From: Manihot esculenta
Lineage: Eukaryota; Streptophyta; Magnoliopsida; Malpighiales; Euphorbiaceae
Assembly: GCF_001659605.2 (NCBI RefSeq)
Contig: NC_035170.2
Location: 26,144,020-26,208,019, forward strand
Length of the DNA: 64,000 bases
Direction: 5' to 3'
The notes under the pieces were generated by a model, which was given only the letters and a program-made list of their open reading frames with translations, had not been told where the DNA came from and ran no database searches. How positions within the stretch are numbered: the first letter of the stretch is position 1; every line of letters begins with the position of its first letter. A program made the translations under genes and the position numbers. This document shows positions 11,553 to 22,021 of the stretch, in pieces.

Positions 11553-12115
11553 GATGACCGCTGGATTCCTTCATCCCGGTCCAGGGCCTCGACCACAACC
11601 TAAAGCCCACAAAGTAAAGGCCCACGTACTTGGCACCCAAAGCAAGCCGGCTCATCTAACTTCCAAGGCCGGGTTCGACCAAACCTCCTCGTCCAGATCG
11701 ACCCAATCCGCTCAAAACAGACCCTTCCTCTCTGGCCCAACTCTCGGCCCGACCTAGTATCCAGAATGATACTCACCAGACAGCCTGGCAGATCCGCTCG
11801 AACGTACGCACAGGGAGAATCAGAGGCCGTTACGCATGGGACAGACGCCTGATACCCTCGTACGCCCGAATCTGCATGGCAGAGACGCGTGGCCCAATCC
11901 TGGAGAGACCTTTACACGTCACCAGCAAGCAAGACGAAATGGATAAAAGGGGAGTCCCCTCCTTAGAATGTTTAAGCTTTAGGATTCAATACAAAAACTC
12001 TTGTAAACCTCTATTCTATTTGATCTTAGATCATCATTCAATTTTGAGATACAGAGTTCAGACCAATTGCTTGCGTATTCGGTGGTGTAAAGACTTGTCT
12101 CTTATCCTTGAAAAC
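11553..12115 (+). repeat. Probable 3' LTR of the Tat element
   Basis: The left border follows a polypurine tract (GAGAAGGTGAAGGGGC, 11533-11548) and begins TGATGACCGCTGG. A TATA-like GGATAAAAGG lies near 11940, followed by a pyrimidine/A-rich stretch. The likely end is ...CTTGAAAACA at 12115, after which the DNA becomes AT-rich. Length is about 560 bp. Borders are inferred because the 5' LTR is outside the window and no TSD can be tested. Confidence 0.5.
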
Positions 12116-13015
12116 ATAATATTAATGAAAAAACACACCTCAAATGAGTTTTGAAGGGAAGTAAGAAAATAATTTAAATAAATTTTTATAAAATTATATA
12201 TTATTTTATTTTTAAAAAAATGAAAATTTCCATTTTAAATAAAAAATTGATAAAAAAATTTAATTAAAATTTTTATTCCAAACAATTACAACGCTTAACG
12301 TTTGTTTAATATTCTTTATTATGACGTCTTTATTTTCAGCTTTTAAGTTATTATGTGTGCTATACATGTCACGTGCTTAAGTATTGGCTTGATCATTTTG
12401 AAAAGTTTATGCCTATGCATACACAGTGACTGAACTAAGCCATTTTATAGCATTTTTTTTTTCCCTAGATTTCAAATTGGCCAGTTGACTAAGTTTCCGT
12501 TTATTTTCGGTAAATAACTAGTAAATACTGTGAAAAAAAAACTTTCATAAGAGAAAACATTTTAAAAACATAACTTATTTTTTATTATTTAATTTTAATT
12601 TTAAAAATAAAATATATTAATAAATTTATAATATATATGTGTTAATAAAATTGTGTAAAAATGTTTTTTTTTCTAAAAAGTGTTTTTAGAAAAATTTATA
12701 ATTTAGTCCCTAAATTTTATCATTATTAACAACCCATTCTCTTAGTTTTGAAAAATGTATTAAAACATTCTTATATAATCAAATTGTTAACAAACCAGTA
12801 CTTTCATCTATCTTAACCATTTTTTCCATTAAAAACTAATGAAAAAGGAGAGAGAACATTTTGAAAATCTAATTTTACCCTCTTCAATCCCTTTCTAAAC
12901 ATGCATTTTTCATAAAACCGAAAGGATCCATTCTATCTTCAATCCCACCTCCGTTCACAATAGTCGACGATCAAGCATAGAAAAGATCCATTCTATCTTT
13001 GCGAGAATTTCTGGT
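12116..13015. other. AT-rich intergenic DNA
   Basis: Long A/T runs, no credible coding frame, no RNA gene recognised. The part at 12690-12850 (TAGTCCCTAAATTTTATC and following) has the look of a decayed transposon end, but I could not pair it convincingly. Confidence 0.5.
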
Positions 13016-13411
13016 ATGAGCAGATCGATGGGAAGCTGGGATGGTAGTTACATAAATGTGAATTGCTTCTACGAGAAAAGAGCAGGGGTTTGCATATATG
13101 AATCTGTTAGTAATCTAAACAAGTTGTATTATTATTGTCGAGATAACAAGTATGATTCATTTCTTGGGTGGTGCATTCCAACAAATGTTAACTCTCCAAC
13201 ATCAAACAGTACAGGTGAAGGGTTAAAGGTATTCAAGACCAACTTATCAAGGATGATTGCAGAGACTAAAGAAGGGTTGATGAAGATGAATGAAGATAAA
13301 AAAAAATTACATGTAAAGCTGCAGAAGATTGAAGTTATTTTGAACCAGATGAAGAATTGTGTAATAATTATGTTGTTATTATTGATAGTATTTATTATAA
13401 AAGCATTATAA
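13016..13411 (+). CDS. Small GRF-type zinc-finger-like protein with coiled coil and C-terminal membrane segment
   Basis: A 131-codon frame from ATG to TAA. Residues ~18-55 have the spacing of a plant GRF-type zinc finger in weakened form: GVCIYESVSNLNKLYYYC then FLGWC. The usual N-terminal Cys-x-Cys-Gly is not obvious; only one Cys (NCFYEKRAG) precedes. Residues ~80-115 are a Lys/Glu-rich predicted coiled coil, and ~115-131 a hydrophobic stretch (VIIMLLLLIVFIIKAL) that could anchor the protein in a membrane. This three-part layout is common in plant GRF zinc-finger proteins that lie beside or inside Mutator-like elements, and a MULE remnant lies 0.8 kb away. It may be a decayed gene; no expression signal is visible. 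Confidence 0.45.
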   Translation: MSRSMGSWDGSYINVNCFYEKRAGVCIYESVSNLNKLYYYCRDNKYDSFLGWCIPTNVNSPTSNSTGEGLKVFKTNLSRMIAETKEGLMKMNEDKKKLHVKLQKIEVILNQMKNCVIIMLLLLIVFIIKAL

Positions 13412-14179
13412 AAGGTTGTTGTAAAAACACTATAAAAAGCTGCAGAAAATTAAAGCAATATAAATGCTTGTTTTATGTATTCTCTGTTCTTTATGTATGA
13501 ATGAATTCTGTTTTCTCTGTTTTATCTCTTTTGGACATTATTTGCTACTTTGTATATAAGTTATATGAGTGAAATTTTAGCAGATTAGTTTTTTATAAGT
13601 GAATAATTAAAATAGAGAACTAAACAGTTTTAATGATTCAAAACTGGAGAACTAAATAGTTCTGAAATTGAATATATAAACGACTGAAAAATTGAAAACT
13701 TTAAAACTTAAGGGATTGCGTAATTTTAAATATTTAAATAAACAGACTAAAAAGTTGTAAAATTAAAAATAACATAAAAGTGATAATGTTACATTTATCC
13801 AACTGTAACTTAATATCAAGTACAAATAAATCTTATAAATACACAATAAATAAAATTGGAGTTGAGCAAATGAAATTAAAAGCATAACTTCATTAATATG
13901 TTATAATTATTCAAATATGTATTACAAAATCAGACTTCAATATTACAATGACATACATTTATTACTGTCATTTTAATGGTCAAGTAAAGTCAATATTTAT
14001 AGCACTGTATCAATATTTATAATAAACTTCCAAAAAAAGAATATGTGCATAAATTTATAATATTTCCAAAATAAAAAATTCAATTTAATGGCTCAAAATA
14101 CATGTTTAATCAAAATATATAAACTATATTCCATCAATTAATAACATTCTCAAAAAGATCATTTGATATTTTAAAGGCT
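13412..14179. other. AT-rich spacer
   Basis: No gene seen. The region 13600-13760 has a loose repetition of GAACTAAA(C/T)AGTT-type words. Confidence 0.5.
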
Positions 14180-14760
14180 TTTTTAGTTGGTTGGTCCTCC
14201 ACTTGATCTCACTTGACTAGTGTTAACCACTCTTAAAGTCCATACACCTGATACAATAGTGTGTTTCCTCTTCTTTGACTTACGGCCATATTTGCCTGCA
14301 ATTAGAAAAACATATAAAAAGTTAAAAATATTAAAATAGATTCAATATATACAACCAAAAAAAGCTATAATTACCCCAACAGCAGCGTATTGATAAGTCT
14401 TTTTATGGTGGCCTATTTGTAAGTACCTAACACAAGTGACAGTTGTTGTCCTCCTTCCTCTAGCTGGTGGTTCACTCTCATCCCTCTTTCTAGCCTTTCT
14501 TAGCCTTACTGGTTGCTTCCTCAAAGGAGGTGACAACATTGATGGGTGTTTATTATCAGGTTCAAGATCAGTTTGAAGAGTAGGATGTATGACATCTGCA
14601 TAAAACTCTTGAATAACACTGCACAATCCAATATTCATGACAAAACTCTTCAATATTATCCCTAACATAAGCAATTGCTCTAGCAGCATGCTTACATGGT
14701 GAACCACTTATATCCCACCATCCACAATTGCATGTCCTTTTAGTTAAACTTGCAACAAAA
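14180..14760 (-). pseudogene. MULE (Mutator-like) transposase, C-terminal remnant
   Basis: On the minus strand, 14760-14650 encodes a SWIM zinc finger: RTCNCGWWDISGSPCKHAAR, the CxC...CxH pattern that follows the DDE catalytic domain in MuDR-type transposases. After a frame change comes VIHPTLQTDLEPD, a basic stretch (RKARKRDESEPPARGRR) and a weakened zinc knuckle (TTTVTCVRYLQIGHHKKTYQ, with expected Cys changed to Tyr). A GT-AG intron fits 14374-14296, and a last exon to 14180 would encode KYGRKSKKRKHTIV and a short tail. The catalytic domain itself is missing from the window. The frameshift and lost cysteines mark it as dead. Confidence 0.72.
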
Positions 14761-15849
14761 TAACTTAAATTTTATTCAATTATAAAAATATTTTTCATTG
14801 ACTACTTTTTATGAATATCTCAAACGCATAAAATATAAAAAATATTTTTTTGAAAATATTTTCTGGAGCCTGAAATTTCATAGAAGGTAATTCTTCTTTT
14901 CTTTGCATTAAACACGCATGCATATATAAAATTTGAAGTATATTACTAATATTATTACTTCATTCGTTTCATAATTTTTGTTTATTTTTTTTAATTATTT
15001 CAAAATTATTGTCTACTTTTATTTTTTCATTATAATAACATTTAAATTAACTATTATAACTCTATTTAATTTTATTTTATTTTTAAAATTTTTTTTAAAA
15101 CATCTCTTAATATTTAATAAATTTTAATATTTTTAAAATGAATATAATTAAAAAGTAGATTACTTTTTTTAATTTGTGTGAAAAAAAATTATAAAATAGA
15201 GACCATTAATTTATGAACGAGATATTTATATTTATATAGTTGGACTGAAATATACCCTTAATGAGAAAAAATAACATTTTAAATTTATATTAAGAATCTA
15301 GGAGGACTAATTTAACAGTTTATTAAAAATTATAAATGCATTCTACGTAAAAATTAATATTTCGAGGCAGCAACTTTAAATTCATTTGTTAAAATTGCTG
15401 ACCAGTCATTATTTAGCTGATACATCTTTTGAGTTATTACTGTTCAAAAAATTATGAATTGGAACCGTTCGCAATTTAATGATTATTTGAAACTAAAGAA
15501 CTTTTTTTCTTTTATTTTAATATAGAAAAGGTATATATAATAATTCTTTGATTTAATTTTTTTATTTATTGTAATAATAACAAAATTGAATATACTAAAA
15601 TTAATAATTATGTATTTATTTTAATAATAAAAAATTATATAATATATATAAATAAATATATATATATAATTTCATATTAATACTATCATAAGTTTATATT
15701 GTAGATTAATGTCTAGATAATTATCACACTTTCCCTAATATCAATACATGTCCTACCTAATCAGTCCCCAGCAATTTGCTAGCTGTGGCTGGTGAGTCTA
15801 TGAAGTCTGGTACTTAAGGGAATCATTTTATTCTCTTTTATTTTTAATT
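14761..15849. other. AT-rich intergenic DNA
   Basis: Very AT-rich with TATATA and AATTAT runs. No coding frame of substance and no recognisable transposon ends. Confidence 0.5.
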
Positions 15850-17048
15850 TTTATTATTGTTGTTTCCAGTCGTTTTGTGCCGACCTAGAGTGGTCGATAG
15901 CAAGGTTTTGTTGGGGAGATATGGAGACTGATTGTAAGTTCTATTGGGTGAAGTGGGAGAATTTATGTTGCTCGAAATTTCAAGGGGGATTGGGCTTTAG
16001 GAGTTTGTTTTGTTTTAATCAAGCGCCTCTTATGAAGCTAGCATGGAGGCTATTGGAAAATCCCACCTCCTTGTGCTCTCAGATTATTAAAGCAAAATAC
16101 TTTCTCTGAGTTCGATTTATGAAAGGTTACGGAAGGATCAGATGCTAGCTACTTTTGGAAGGGAGTCTGTTCCGTTATTCTGATCCTTCATTCCAGTACA
16201 TGTTGGAGAGTTGGCAATGGGCAGAGTATTGATTTATGGGCGGACAATTGGATTATTGGCCAGAATTCATTGAGGCCGCTGGTTCAGCTTGTCTTTCCCA
16301 TGGGTTCAAAGGTAGCTGCCTTGATAAATGCTAATTCTTAAGTGCTGGAATAGAGATTTAATTAATAAGTCTTCCTTTTTTTCTGAGGTGGAACCAATTT
16401 TGAAGGTCCCTATAGGCAATTCTGGATTCATACTCGAAATAGGAAGTATTCAACAAAAAGGGGTTACCAAGTTGCTAAGGTTTGGGCCGATAGGGAGTGT
16501 TATCGTGCCTCATCGTCGTATCACAACTCGAAATTACGGAAGTGTATTTGGAAACTGAATGTGATATCCAAAATTCATCATTTTTTATGGCGGTTTGTTA
16601 GAGGCTTTCTTCCATGTTTTGATGCGCTTTCTAATAGATTGGGTTTAGGAAGTAGGTGTGTTTTGTGTCAAGGTGGTATTGATTCGGTGGCAGATGATTT
16701 TCGTGACTGCTGCTGGGTTCAGGAATTCTGAAAGCTTACAGATATTTTTTATTCAATCATGGAAGCTAATGCTGTTGCCTGGCAACTTGCTTATTGAGTG
16801 GAAAGCTCTCCTGCCTTCCCCAAAATTCTGTGATTTTGGCTGTGTATCTATTGTATTTATGGTTCAATCGTAATCTCAAATGGCATGGCTAAGTTGGCTA
16901 TCCTCAATCTAAGTTAGTGAGTCTTGCTTCTGATCTCTTCAGTTTGGACTGCTCAAGTGCTCTTCCTGCCTATGAGATTCAGGTCGTTGGAATGCGCCTC
17001 CTGTGGATATGGTCAAAGTCAATACCCATGCACCCTTTTCAGGTATCA
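15850..17048 (+). pseudogene. L1-type LINE ORF2 remnant: end of RT and zf-RVT region
   Basis: From about 15890 the translation gives FCWGDMETDCKFYWVKW, then GGLGFRSLFCFNQAPLMKLAWRLL and SLCSQIIKAKYF, the conserved stretch at the C-terminal end of plant LINE reverse transcriptases. Further on, in shifting frames, come GNGQSIDLWADNWI and WKLNVISKIHHFLWRFVRG, typical of the zf-RVT segment, and at 16981-17048 the start of RNase H (VDMVKVNTHAPFSG). Several frameshifts and stops are present. The first catalytic Asp of the RNase H (normally VNTDA) is His. Confidence 0.75.
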
Positions 17049-17058
17049 ATAATTTTTT

Positions 17059-17994
17059 GACTAAATACATAGTTAGACAATTGTACTATTTAGATTTTAT
17101 CTTTTATATATCTTAATTAATTTCGTAATCTATTAAACACTCAAAATCACAAAATTCATAACATTTAAACACAAAATTGCATAGTCAGCAGATAGCGTGC
17201 GAACAAAGGAGAGTGAATGATTATTTTCTGCTGATGTGGCATATTTAAAGGCTTGCAATAGTAACTAAATCTGACCAGCTTTTGTTTTCACTTTCATTTC
17301 GGCAAGCTAATTACCTGAGCTCAAGATATCGTTTAAAGGCTGGCCTTTTTATTTATTTGTGATTCTAACTCTTCTATTGTGACACCACTTTGAAGCCACC
17401 ATTGTCCTTCTCCCTCACTGTCGCCATATCCTCTTCCTTCAAAGTCAAGAATCTATAAGTTTTCAGGAGACAATTAAAGATGGACTTATCACAAAATTTC
17501 TGAATATCTTAGTGGAGCCCCTGGAGGATGTGAATACATCCTCCATCCTAACAAACTATAGAACCTTCTTGGGGACCCATGTATTGACAATCCATGAATG
17601 TCAGTAGCTATTAAACCAGCTTTCATTCACTAGAAATTGAGGACAGAAAACTATTCACCGGCAGCTATTAAACCAACTTCTGCACCTTCCTCTTTATTTC
17701 ACCTTCATCTTCATCTCCTGCTCTCATCTGCAAAATACTAGAAGTCAAGCGAATGATTTAGCATTTTGGCAGAGAGATTTAAAACGTTTTTTCATTTAAA
17801 ATTCTATAAAAACGCCACATAAGATTATATTTTAGTTATTTGGCATAGTTTTGACCCGTCATCTCGCGTGTATCTCATCTTTCATTTAAATGCAATTTTG
17901 TGTTTAAATGTCATGAATTTTACGACTTTGAGTGTCTAATGGGTAACAAAGGTGCATACCATACAAAACCTAAATAGTACAAGTGTCTTTGACT
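17059..17994. mobile_element. Non-autonomous inverted-repeat DNA transposon (MULE-like) inside the LINE
   Basis: The two ends form long imperfect inverted repeats of about 110-120 bp. For example, TTGTACTATTTAG near 17080 pairs with CTAAATAGTACAA near 17970, and ATTTAAACACAAAATTGCAT near 17165 pairs with ATGCAATTTTGTGTTTAAAT near 17890. The insert is flanked by a direct 10-bp repeat ATAATTTTTT (17049-17058 and 17995-18004). Removing the insert and one repeat copy lets the LINE RNase H frame run on uninterrupted, which supports these borders. A 9-11-bp TSD with long TIRs suggests Mutator-like elements. The interior (~700 bp) has no coding frame I recognise. Confidence 0.78.
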
Positions 17995-18004
17995 ATAATT
18001 TTTT

Positions 18005-18479
18005 AGGTTGTGGTTGTGTGATAAGGAATCGTAATGAGCAAGTCCTTATCTTAGCTGCTAAGAGAGTTGAATGTGGTTGGGTTCCTGAAAGTGCTGAAGC
18101 TCTCGCCTTGTTTTATGGAGTTCAAATTGCTATGGATGGGGATTTCAAACAGGTAATTCTGGAAACTGATGCACTGCTGGTTGTTAATGCACTCATCAGT
18201 AACCTTTCTCAGTTGGGTTATTGTGGAACTATCTATGACGATGTCAAGACTCTTGCTGGTTCCTTTGAGTCTCTTTCATTTTCCCATGTTCACCGTGAGG
18301 GCAATGTTTTGGCCCATAATCTAGCTACTTGGTCTTTGAATCATGATGAGGAACTTGTTTTTTTGGAGGATTTCCCCTCCTGTGTTGTTGCTGCTGTAGC
18401 TCGTGATTTTGGTCCTTTAGTTGAGTATAATATTTCCTCATTCATGAAAAAAAAAAATAATAATAAAGGGGCTCATTGA
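18005..18479 (+). pseudogene. LINE RNase H domain (second half), downstream of the inserted element
   Basis: GCGCVIRNRNEQVLILAAKR, AEALALFYGVQIAMDGDFK, VILETDALLVVNAL and VHREGNVLAHNLA are the successive conserved blocks of the plant RVT_3-type RNase H found at the end of LINE ORF2. Glu (AEA), Asp (ETD) and the final His/Asn-type region are readable. The frame continues from 17048 if the inserted element is ignored and ends at 18477-18479. No poly(A) tail or TSD of the LINE was identified with confidence. Confidence 0.75.
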
Positions 18480-19959
18480 TTAATCAAATTAATCAATGCA
18501 TGAATGGATATAATGGGAGTTGGTGGCCAGACTTGGACCACAAGTCTTTTGATTATTTTGTTTGAAATGAAATAATTTTTTTTTTTTAATTTAAAAAAAT
18601 TATTTTAAAACAAATTAAAATCATACGTAAATTTTATAAAATTTAATTTGAGTTCTTTTAATAAAACCAAACTGTGGATGCCATCGATTCCTTATAGTTC
18701 TATAGATTGTGTTCGTGACGTGACGGCCTAATGAGTAGACGAATGGTAAGGATTAAGGAACTGTGAGAGATCGAAAGAGTATGTTGTCTATTAAAGAAAA
18801 AAACATTTTTGAAATTAGAAAAAATTACAATTGATTTTTTTTTCATGCACCCCTTTTTCTCTCCATCTCTTTTCCGCCTATCTGTCTTAGTTTTCATTTG
18901 TTTTTGGGAAAATAAATTTTATATTAAAAATATTTTAAGAAAATGAATTATTTTGCATTAATTAGTAGCAATATTAAAAAAATAAAAAATGTTAATAAAT
19001 TATGTAAAAAAGTTCATTAGTTTTAAGCTCCATTTGTTTTATGTAAGATATTTTTTAAAAAAAATTATTCTTTTAAATTTTTGATGTTTTGAATACTCAG
19101 AAAAAATATAAATAAAAAATATTTTTTTAATTAAAATGAAAATTAAGTTATTTTTTTAAACCACTCATACTTTTCAAAATAATAAATCCTTTCTTTTATT
19201 GTGTGATCATTAAAACCACTAAATTATGTGTACATGAAATTATTAAGATCATTTCTTTTTAATATTGTTATCAAACAATATAAAATAATTTATATTTTTA
19301 AAAAGATATTACATTCCGCTTGAAATATATGAAGTCCAATAAAATTTCAAAATAAAAAAAAATTAATTCATTTTTATAAATATTAAAATTTTAATTTTTG
19401 ATTAATTTAGGATTTAATTTTAAATTAAATTGGAGGAATAGTTACCCTAGCCAAAATTGTTATATATTTAAGAGGTGCATGCATGTGTAACGACAAGATG
19501 TGGTGGGCTTGACTTGGAAATTGCTACCCATTTAATTTTGACCCACAAGTGTTTTTATACCAAAAGTCTTTTCGCCTTGTTTAAAATAGTGATTTACAAA
19601 AAATATTTTTAAAAATACTTATTTCTTTAAAAAAATCATTTAAACATTTTAATTTTTTTTATTTTATTTAAGACTTTCATCCACCTATTCATTTAGTAGT
19701 TAATGTTAAAAAAAATAAAATTAAAATATATTTGTAATGATGAGTATTTTAATTTAAAATAAATCAATTAATTGTGCTAAAAATGTAAAATTTAAATATT
19801 AAATAGCAATTTATTTAAAGTCTGACTGTCACAATTTAAGGATATTTTTAATGAGTTTGTGATAAGAATGAAATTGTTAATAATAAAAATATTCAAGGAT
19901 ACTTTTATAAGTTATCTTTAAAAAAGAAAAAAAAAAAAAAAAGCATTAGCCTTCAAGTG
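18480..19959. other. AT-rich intergenic DNA upstream of the peptide gene
   Basis: No gene or clear mobile element seen. The right part, up to 19959, would be the promoter region of the gene starting at 20031. Confidence 0.5.
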
Positions 19960-19969
19960 TATATAAATA
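19960..19969 (+). promoter_or_regulatory. TATA box of secreted-peptide gene 1
   Basis: TATATAAATA lies about 70 bp before the ATG at 20031, at a plausible distance from a start site near 19990-20000. Confidence 0.6.
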
Positions 19970-20030
19970 CTCGGCATGAGCTGCACTAAGGCACAATAAG
20001 CATTCAACAAAGTCTATAAAAAATTGCGCT

Positions 20031-20751
20031 ATGGAGAGGTAAATCTTCTTTTCTTAATACCAAATTTCATATATACATATTTTTAAAGTAAATAAAAAAA
20101 TATCTTGTGGTATTTTTTATTTTGAAATCTACTATTTAATTTAATTTTATATTAAAATAATATTTTATAGTATTGTGCTATTAATCAATAATAATACTTT
20201 TTAGCAATTTAGATTTCGTGCTAACGTGAAATGTACATGTATAAAATTATACAACAAATTTTAAAAATAAAGTATATATCTCTAAGTGAAAAATCGATAT
20301 AATCACATATTATTTTTTTATATTTTTTTATTATATATATAATTTAAACTATATATATATATATTTGCAGTTTGGTGATGAAGATGTTGTTCTTAGCTTT
20401 TGTTCTTGTTGGATCAATCTCTTGTTGTCTTGGAGTTGAACTTGAAAGCTTGCCTTATCAAAAGGGAAGAAAACAGGAAATTGCTTGTCAACTTGCAAGG
20501 AAAGCAAATATATTAGGACGAAGACTAGCTTCTTGGCTTGTGGAGATGTGAAGAGAAAACAAAAGAAGACAAAGGAAAAGTTGAAGAAATATGAAAACCT
20601 ACTGCCTTCTGTTTCACTGCAAATTGTCGATTTAAGATACAATCAAATTATAATGCGAAGACTACTACAAAGGGGACCTTCTACTGGTAAAGGTCCTGAT
20701 CCTTGTACTCATGCTCCAGGTAGTGTTAGTTGTTCTGGTGGTCACGGCTGA
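20031..20751 (+). pseudogene. Small secreted peptide precursor, CTNIP/SCREW-like, with an apparent frameshift
   Basis: A tiny first coding exon ATGGAGAG (20031-20038) is followed by a GT-AG phase-2 intron (20039-20370). Exon 2 gives MESLVMKMLFLAFVLVGSIS and CCLGVELESL, a good signal peptide. That frame stops at 20549-20551. The neighbouring frame stays open to 20751 and ends RGPSTGKGPDPCTHAPGSVS then CSGGHG, i.e. a Gly/Pro-rich mature-peptide-like end with a CTxxPGxxxC core. Known precursors of the CTNIP (SCREW) family, ligands of the HSL3/NUT receptor kinase, have a signal peptide, a variable middle and a C-terminal two-cysteine motif of this kind. A frameshift between about 20446 and 20548 separates the two halves; it could also be a sequencing error or an unrecognised splice. 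Family assignment is inference. Confidence 0.5.
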
Positions 20752-21020
20752 TTAATTGAGAAATTGTCAAACGCATTCAGATGCTCATATATTCACTAAA
20801 TAAATTAATTAAAATTATGATAAATTTTATATTTAATCACATTTTATTAAATAAATATAAATAAATATCGAGTGTGTAATATTAAAATATTCTGTCATAA
20901 TATTAACTTGCAATAAAATTAAAATGTTTAAGATTAGATTTATTTATATAATACGAATAATTTTTTTTGAAAGAAAAAAATCTAAATAGTTAACCGTTTG
21001 AAATGAAATAGATTAAATAG
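20752..21020. other. Short AT-rich spacer
   Basis: No gene seen; probably the 3' UTR of the peptide gene and the downstream end of the minus-strand ORF. Confidence 0.4.
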
Positions 21021-21398
21021 TTAAATATCATATTGGGTAATAATACGAATCTTTACGCTCATGACCCATTTCTTCTTAATCCTGGAAATCTCTGCCAAAA
21101 TATCCATAGCGTTGCATATTATCTTGGAGATAGCAAATCTTCTGAGCTTGGGGTGTATGTCTATGGAACAAGGCAACAAGGTTGAGATTATTTCGGAAAC
21201 ATCATCGCCGAGACATTGTTCTTCAGTGAGCTCTACAGAGTTACCCATGACTTGAGTTCGGATTTCGAGTTGTGTGCCCCATACTTGACAGTGTGTGGAG
21301 CTTGGAAGAATTCTGATGCGGAGAACTGGTGGACAATTCTCTTCAAGATCAAACTTTTTGTATCTTATGTTTACTTGCAGTTTTGCTGTGGAAGCCAT
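21021..21398 (-). CDS. Unrecognised ~125-codon protein
   Basis: The frame begins MASTAKLQVNIRYKKF (an ATG 13 codons upstream is less likely) and ends at 21021. It is not low-complexity, is hydrophilic, and has no signal peptide. The middle has ELTEEQCLGDDVSEIISTLL, the end a basic/hydrophobic mix (AISKIICNAMDILAEISRIK). I do not recognise a domain. It could be the N-terminal part of a larger plant protein whose conserved domain is missing here. A TA/GA microsatellite lies about 75 bp upstream of the start, in the position of a promoter or 5' UTR. Confidence 0.35.
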   Translation of the reverse strand: MASTAKLQVNIRYKKFDLEENCPPVLRIRILPSSTHCQVWGTQLEIRTQVMGNSVELTEEQCLGDDVSEIISTLLPCSIDIHPKLRRFAISKIICNAMDILAEISRIKKKWVMSVKIRIITQYDI

Positions 21399-21472
21399 GA
21401 TTATAATGATAGTTTTGCTAGTGTTTTGATCGAACAAGGGAATATAGAATTTGTTGGAGTGTTATGGTATAT

Positions 21473-21501
21473 AGATATATATATATAGAGAGAGAGAGAG
21501 A
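21473..21501. repeat. TA/GA microsatellite
   Basis: A run of AT dinucleotides followed by a run of AG dinucleotides. Confidence 0.8.
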
Positions 21502-21954
21502 ACCAATCCTGTTTGGATTGGACTTCTGTTTTCCGAGAAACAACAGGAAAAGGAAAGGAAAATACACAAACATATTATTAATAATTAGAAGCCTAGTCCT
21601 GTTTAGTTTGGATTGGAGCCATAATTAGATTATGAGAGAAGAAAAAAACATCCACAATTGCATTTTGTGTTCCAATCATATCTTTACAAGTGTCCTTACA
21701 AAAGATTTCTTTAATTGAAAAATTTTACTTACACCTATTTACTATTAACTAAAAAAAATTAAATTTTAATTACACCGATTCACCATTAACTCAAAAAAAA
21801 AAAAAAAAAAAAGTTGCAAGTCTAGTTATAGTTCGTCGTTAGACTGACTTAACAGCCACCACCCAATTTGATTTTTCTTTTTAACTTTTTGATTTTATTT
21901 ATTTATTTAATTTTAATTAATTGATGCCACCTTCTTTGAAGTTTCATTTTTAAG
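21502..21954. other. Spacer between the minus-strand ORF and peptide gene 2
   Basis: No gene seen. Contains a poly(A) run near 21800 and two similar TTTACTTACACC/TAATTACACC words. Confidence 0.4.
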
Positions 21955-21964
21955 TATATAAAAT
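21955..21964 (+). promoter_or_regulatory. TATA box of secreted-peptide gene 2
   Basis: TATATAAAAT lies about 67 bp before the ATG at 22022, the same spacing as in gene 1. Confidence 0.6.
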
Positions 21965-22021
21965 AGAAGCATAGATTTCATATAATCTCACACAAGTCAT
22001 TTGCTCCATCAATTGTTGGTC

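Larger units (their letters stand above)
1..12115 (+). mobile_element. Ty3/gypsy Tat-lineage LTR retrotransposon, 5' end outside the window
   Basis: Gag-pol runs from the left edge to 4724 and is followed by about 7 kb of extra 3' sequence before a probable LTR near 11553-12115. The Tat assignment rests on the order protease, reverse transcriptase, a degenerate RNase H, a second archaeal-type RNase H, then integrase. It is also supported by an antisense gene between pol and the 3' LTR, which is known for this lineage. The 3' part looks composite: the antisense module and a purine-rich/LTR-like border occur twice (6312-9890 and 10150-12115). No 5' LTR, primer site or TSD can be checked here. 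The copy is dead, with an in-frame stop in gag and a substituted integrase catalytic residue. Confidence 0.85.

Noticed and set aside
12690..13800. Possible TIR pair around the GRF-like ORF
   Set aside because: Only loose AT-rich similarity between the ends and no TSD found.
18700..18897. Short minus-strand frame in AT-rich DNA
   Set aside because: Biased Lys/Phe composition, no start context, no homology recognised.
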